Shown here one piece after another: positions 60,498 to 64,000 of a stretch of 64,000 nt of DNA (its first letter is position 1; each line of letters opens with the position of its first letter). A model generated the notes under the pieces. That model did not search any database. It was not told where the DNA came from and saw nothing but the letters and a program-made list of their open reading frames with translations. Position numbers and translations under genes: made by a program. Origin of the DNA: Setophaga petechia (lineage: Eukaryota; Chordata; Aves; Passeriformes; Parulidae); contig JANCRA010000007.1 of assembly GCA_024362935.1 (NCBI GenBank), positions 6,326,503 to 6,390,502 on the forward strand. Direction: 5' to 3'.

Positions 60498-60879
60498 TGT
60501 GATGGTGTTCACAGGGGCCCCAGGAAGAGGGAAGAGATGAGGATCTGACTCCATGTTTCAGAAGGCTGATTTATTATTTTATGATATATATTATATTAAA
60601 ACTATACTAAAAGAATACAAGAAAGGATTTCATCAGAAGACTAGCAAGGAAAGGAAAGAATGGAATGATAATAAAATCTTGTGACTGACCAGAGAGTCTG
60701 AGACAGCTGGACTGTGACTGGTCATTAATTAAAAACAACCACATGGGCCAATCACAGATGCACCTGTTGCATTCCACAGCAGCAGATAATCAATGTTTAC
60801 ATTTTGTTCCTGAGGCCTCTCAGCTTCCCAGGAGAAAAAATCCTAAGGAAAGGATTTTTCATAAAATGTGTCTGTGACA
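60498..60879 (+). mobile_element. LTR-like element, 382 bp, both ends defined
   Basis: It starts TGTGATGGTGTTCACAGGGG and ends ATAAAATGTGTCTGTGACA, so it is TG...CA-bounded. The 7-bp sequence CTCTTTG lies directly on both sides (60491-60497 and 60880-60886). Internal landmarks: GACTCCATGTTTCAGAAGGC, TATTATTTTATGATATATAT, AAGGATTTCATCAGAAGACT, AATAAAATCTTGTGACTGAC, GGGCCAATCACAGATGCACC, TTGCATTCCACAGCAGCAGA. A hairpin (AAAAATCC...GGATTTTT, 60836-60859) lies about 20 bases before the 3' end. There is no coding sequence; a solo LTR is the best reading. Confidence 0.8.
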
Positions 60880-60886
60880 CTCTTTG

Positions 60887-62307
60887 GGACATTTGCAGTT
60901 GGGGCAGGGTCTCTCTGTGCAAGGAATAGCACCAGGTGACCAACCTTGACAGGGAAAAATGCTGTCATACATTTTGAAGGTTTTTTCCCCTCACTCAAAT
61001 ATTACATGTGTGCAGTGCTTTGTAAGATTAGCTGCTGTCCATATTCCAAAACTCTTTTTCAAGTAGTGGCTTTGGGTTCTCATTGCCTTCCAGTGAGACC
61101 ATACACACGACACTCTGATTTATAACCAACTGAACAGAAGTCCAGGTTTAGCACTCAATTTTTACCCAGGAGTTTTACTTCAGGAGGAGAGCCCCAGAAG
61201 ATGCTGTGATGGCAATCCAGGCCCACCAGCTACAACACAACCCTGAACTGGCAAAAGCTTTGCAATGAATTCAACATTATCCTTCAGGTAATATCCCCAA
61301 AGTACCACCACCACAGCTTTGTTAACTCCAGTGCCAGGTTTCATTAGGCTACAAACTAAGACAATTGTGTTCCTTCAAAAGCAGAGACACCTCACTGAAC
61401 AGCAGTGGAAGGAGTTTGCTGGGCAATCTCCCCTCAATTCACTGTATCTTTGCATCATGGGGTCTTTAATCCAGGCCCCCTCCCTTCTCAGCAACCTCAA
61501 TAGCCTTTCTGTGCTGGAACACACAGCCTGGACCCACCAAATCTGATTTTCTACCTTCTCTGAGGTCTGGCTTGCATGTCTGTTCCTGCTTTTCCCCAAA
61601 GTCACCACTGTGGCAGTGCCATTGGCCTCCCCCTTGCTCAGGCACCAAGGTGTCCCTTGCACACACCTGGAGGCTTGCAGAGGGTTTTACCTGGAAGGAG
61701 GGAGACAAGGAGATGGCAGGGAGTGCCCAGGGGGGCAAACCCCAGAGCTGGTTCTGCTTGCTGTCTGGGACCAGGGCATTAGCTCCACTGGAAGGGAAAT
61801 AAATCACATAATATCAGAGCCATGAATTCCTGGAGAGGTTCTAAGGGAGGTTCTGGAGTTCCCTTCCACAGAAAGAACAGGTCAATAAAGTCAAACTTCT
61901 CTCTTTGATTTTGGCTTTCTGTACAGAGCAGCAGATCTTTTCTTGAGGTGCCTCTTTCTACAGTTCTAAATGCATGTAAGTTTTATTTACCTGTGTTACC
62001 AAGCTAACGAAGTATCAACTTCTAAAATGTGAATCTTGTCTTCATTTGAATGTGTTTTCATCTAGCATTTCCATCTAGATGATGGAATTTTCATTTCTCA
62101 ATTCAAGGAAAACAGTCAGCAGTGTTATTTAGGAGTGGAGTTCAATAAAAAAGCTCCTGCTTGCTTCACTGATTTTTCTCCTCAGCAGTGTTTCCTCAAG
62201 GACATAGTATATGCAATAATTAAATAATTAACCATTCTAGGACAATTTTCTGCTTAAATGACCATGCATTATATGTAACAGTCTTCTGTGTTTGCTTAGA
62301 GGTGAAA
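60887..62307. other. Unique non-coding stretch
   Basis: No gene recognised. The frames at 61375-61825 overlap on both strands and have no known domain. CCATCTAGATGATGG, with a 10-bp palindrome, occurs near 62076. Confidence 0.45.
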
Positions 62308-62355
62308 TGTAAATCTGGAGAGAAAAACATCTCAAAAGAACATAATTATGTTCTG
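62308..62355 (+). repeat. 48-bp repeat with an 18-bp palindrome, copy 2
   Basis: It matches 60071-60118 at 46 of 48 positions, and the palindrome (62337-62354) is unchanged. The neighbouring sequence on either side is not similar over any length beyond a few bases. Confidence 0.9.
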
Positions 62356-63831
62356 ACATAATTAGTACCATCCTATGGATCTTGCAGCCTCATGAAGGGT
62401 TTTACAAAAAAGAGCAGAGGAATGTTAGTCTGGAATTTCTTTTCTAAAGGCTGATTCAACCAGGCAACATCACCAGCTTTTATAGACCAGTTTTGTTCTG
62501 CAGACATCAATGGAAACATATCTGCTCTGTTCCTAAAATGAAAGAAGGGATAACTCCAAGAACCTACATCACCTTCTCTTTGAAGTGAAATGTCAGCTCT
62601 CCCATTAACTTCACAAAATCCCTTCAAAAGTTAATTCAAATTTAACAGGATTATTATAATAATTTCAGGGCTTATTAAGAAAATTCCACTAACAGTATTT
62701 GTGATATTGACAGCTGATATTCAGCTTAATATTTTGTTAGCTCAGCTTAAATAAAATTAGGGTCTGTGGTCAGTTCTGGGAAGATCTCGGATATTTTCTA
62801 AACAGATCCTTCCAGATGAATTTTGTAAAAACAAAAAGTCACTGGGATTAAAACCCAGCAGAAAAAAAAAAAAGTTTGGGTTTAATTACCTTTAAATGGA
62901 GATCACTTCCTCCAAAGGCTTCGGATAGAAAAAGTCAGGAGAAATTTCACTTAATGACCTATGATCCAGTATACGTGAAATTAGATACAGCCCTTCCCAT
63001 TCTTTCTCCCATTTACTCTAATCAATCATTCCATAGTTATTACATTTTTAGGTTATACAAACAGAGAAAGAAACCAAAGAGCAGAGTTCTTTGTCCCTAA
63101 CAACAACAGCAAAACCACCACAAAACCCCCAAAGTGCCACAATCTCCCAAATTATCACGAGTTGCAAATAACAACTTCCCCAATGTGCTTTTCACCATTT
63201 GTTCTATATCCTTTGCATATTCAGTCTGCAGCCATTTCTCAATCTCACAGGCTATTATGATCTACTTTCCATTCCACATCACCATGGATATCTTATGATC
63301 ACAAATTATGCTGCCACATCATTAACATTAAATGTCCCAATACAGTAAAACTACCTCATCTTTAATCTCTACTTTTTAATCAGCAAACAAGGTCAGTTTG
63401 ACCATCTGGGGTACCCAAAGCCCTCCTGTATTCACTTGCATCAAGCAAGAAGTCTAATTATTTGCTTCTGAAAATCAAAAACTTCTCCATGGGTTCACTG
63501 AGTGGATCCCTGTGTTCAGTGCAACACTTAAACTGGCTGCAGCTTTAGAGTTCATTTTGTTTTCAGCACCATTATTCCTCTATTAAATGAAAAGTTGTTT
63601 GCTAAAGCAAATGAGACAATTCTGTTGGTGACATCTTAATTTTAGGTCTGTTTTGTCTTTCTGACTGGGATGGGATAATTCTGCTGCTTCAAGCACCATG
63701 AAGCACTTTCCATCATCAAGCAACAAGTCTTGGCTAGGAAAAAAAAAATTATACTTTTGAACATGCTGCACATGATTATTTCACTGCCAGATACAGGGAC
63801 TTCATGTTCTTCTAATTATTTTTTTTTTTAG
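62356..63831. other. Unique AT-rich stretch
   Basis: No gene or repeat. The right end becomes a pyrimidine-rich tract (TTCTTCTAATTATTTTTTTTTTAG) that could serve as a splice acceptor for the next feature. Confidence 0.45.
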
Positions 63832-63903
63832 TTGTGGAGTGCTGGTATTTGTCAGCCACAAGCAAATGGAGGTGGTACAACTGAAAAGGGAAATCTGATC
63901 TTG
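63832..63903 (+). other. Candidate internal exon (72 bp)
   Basis: A branch-point-like CTAAT, a ten-T tract and AG (63830-63831) precede the segment. It is followed by GTAAGTG (63904 on), close to the ideal 5' splice site. The segment is 72 bp long, so it keeps the reading frame, and its first frame is open throughout (24 codons, starting Leu-Trp-Ser-Ala-Gly and ending Asn-Leu-Ile-Leu). The second frame has a stop near its end and the third frame a stop after 16 codons. I do not recognise the peptide. It may be a coding exon, an exon of a non-coding RNA, or chance. Confidence 0.35.
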
Positions 63904-64000
63904 GTAAGTGTAGCAAGAAAGATCAACACTTATTAGATCTATTTTTTTAAGCTGACATTTGTAAAATCAAGGTTAGGAAAAAAGTTTTTGCAAGATAGGA

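Overview
The window looks like non-coding nuclear DNA from a bird, most likely a songbird (passerine). About seventeen fragments of the avian CR1 LINE occur on both strands. Most end in the typical CR1 3' tail (CCCTTCCAACCCAAACC...TTCTGTGATTC). Several long terminal repeats of the kind common in passerine genomes are also present. I found no complete protein-coding gene, rRNA, tRNA or CRISPR array. The many medium-length ORFs are chance frames, CR1-derived frames, or frames held open by tandem repeats. The only host-gene signal is a possible 72-bp internal exon at the right edge (63832-63903, + strand). If it is real, most of the window would be an intron or the upstream region of a + strand gene.

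Layout. 1-24 kb: unique AT-rich DNA with CR1 pieces, three LTR-like elements (1.4-2.9 kb), a (TA)-rich microsatellite (6.1 kb), a dispersed 160-bp direct repeat (14.05 and 15.49 kb), a minus-strand CR1 fragment of about 550 bp (17.5-18.1 kb), and a C/T-rich array with G-quadruplex potential on the minus strand (19.7-20.1 kb). 24-28 kb: a 49-bp minisatellite of 25 units, then a 567-nt pure purine tract built of 10-bp units. 30-37 kb: an LTR, several CR1 pieces, and a 44-bp minisatellite with a 176-bp higher-order period. 41.2-44.2 kb: a 3-kb array of 18-20-bp units which keeps all three + frames open and so makes ORFs of up to 1105 codons; it starts beside a CR1 fragment and is followed by an LTR and another CR1. 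45-55 kb: mostly unique DNA with CR1 copies. 55-57.3 kb: a tandem duplication of about 355 bp and a degenerate minisatellite interrupted by AT-rich inserts. 58.5-59.6 kb: an internally deleted endogenous retrovirus on the minus strand with two LTRs, a tRNA-Trp-like primer site, a polypurine tract and 5-bp target duplications. 60-62.4 kb: a well-bounded LTR and two copies of a 48-bp sequence centred on an 18-bp perfect palindrome.

The features are a record of retroelement insertion and tandem-repeat expansion, not a pathway. The most notable property is the number of large tandem arrays, several with higher-order structure or self-complementary units, in only 64 kb. All family assignments come from reading the sequence by eye. 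No alignment or database search was possible.
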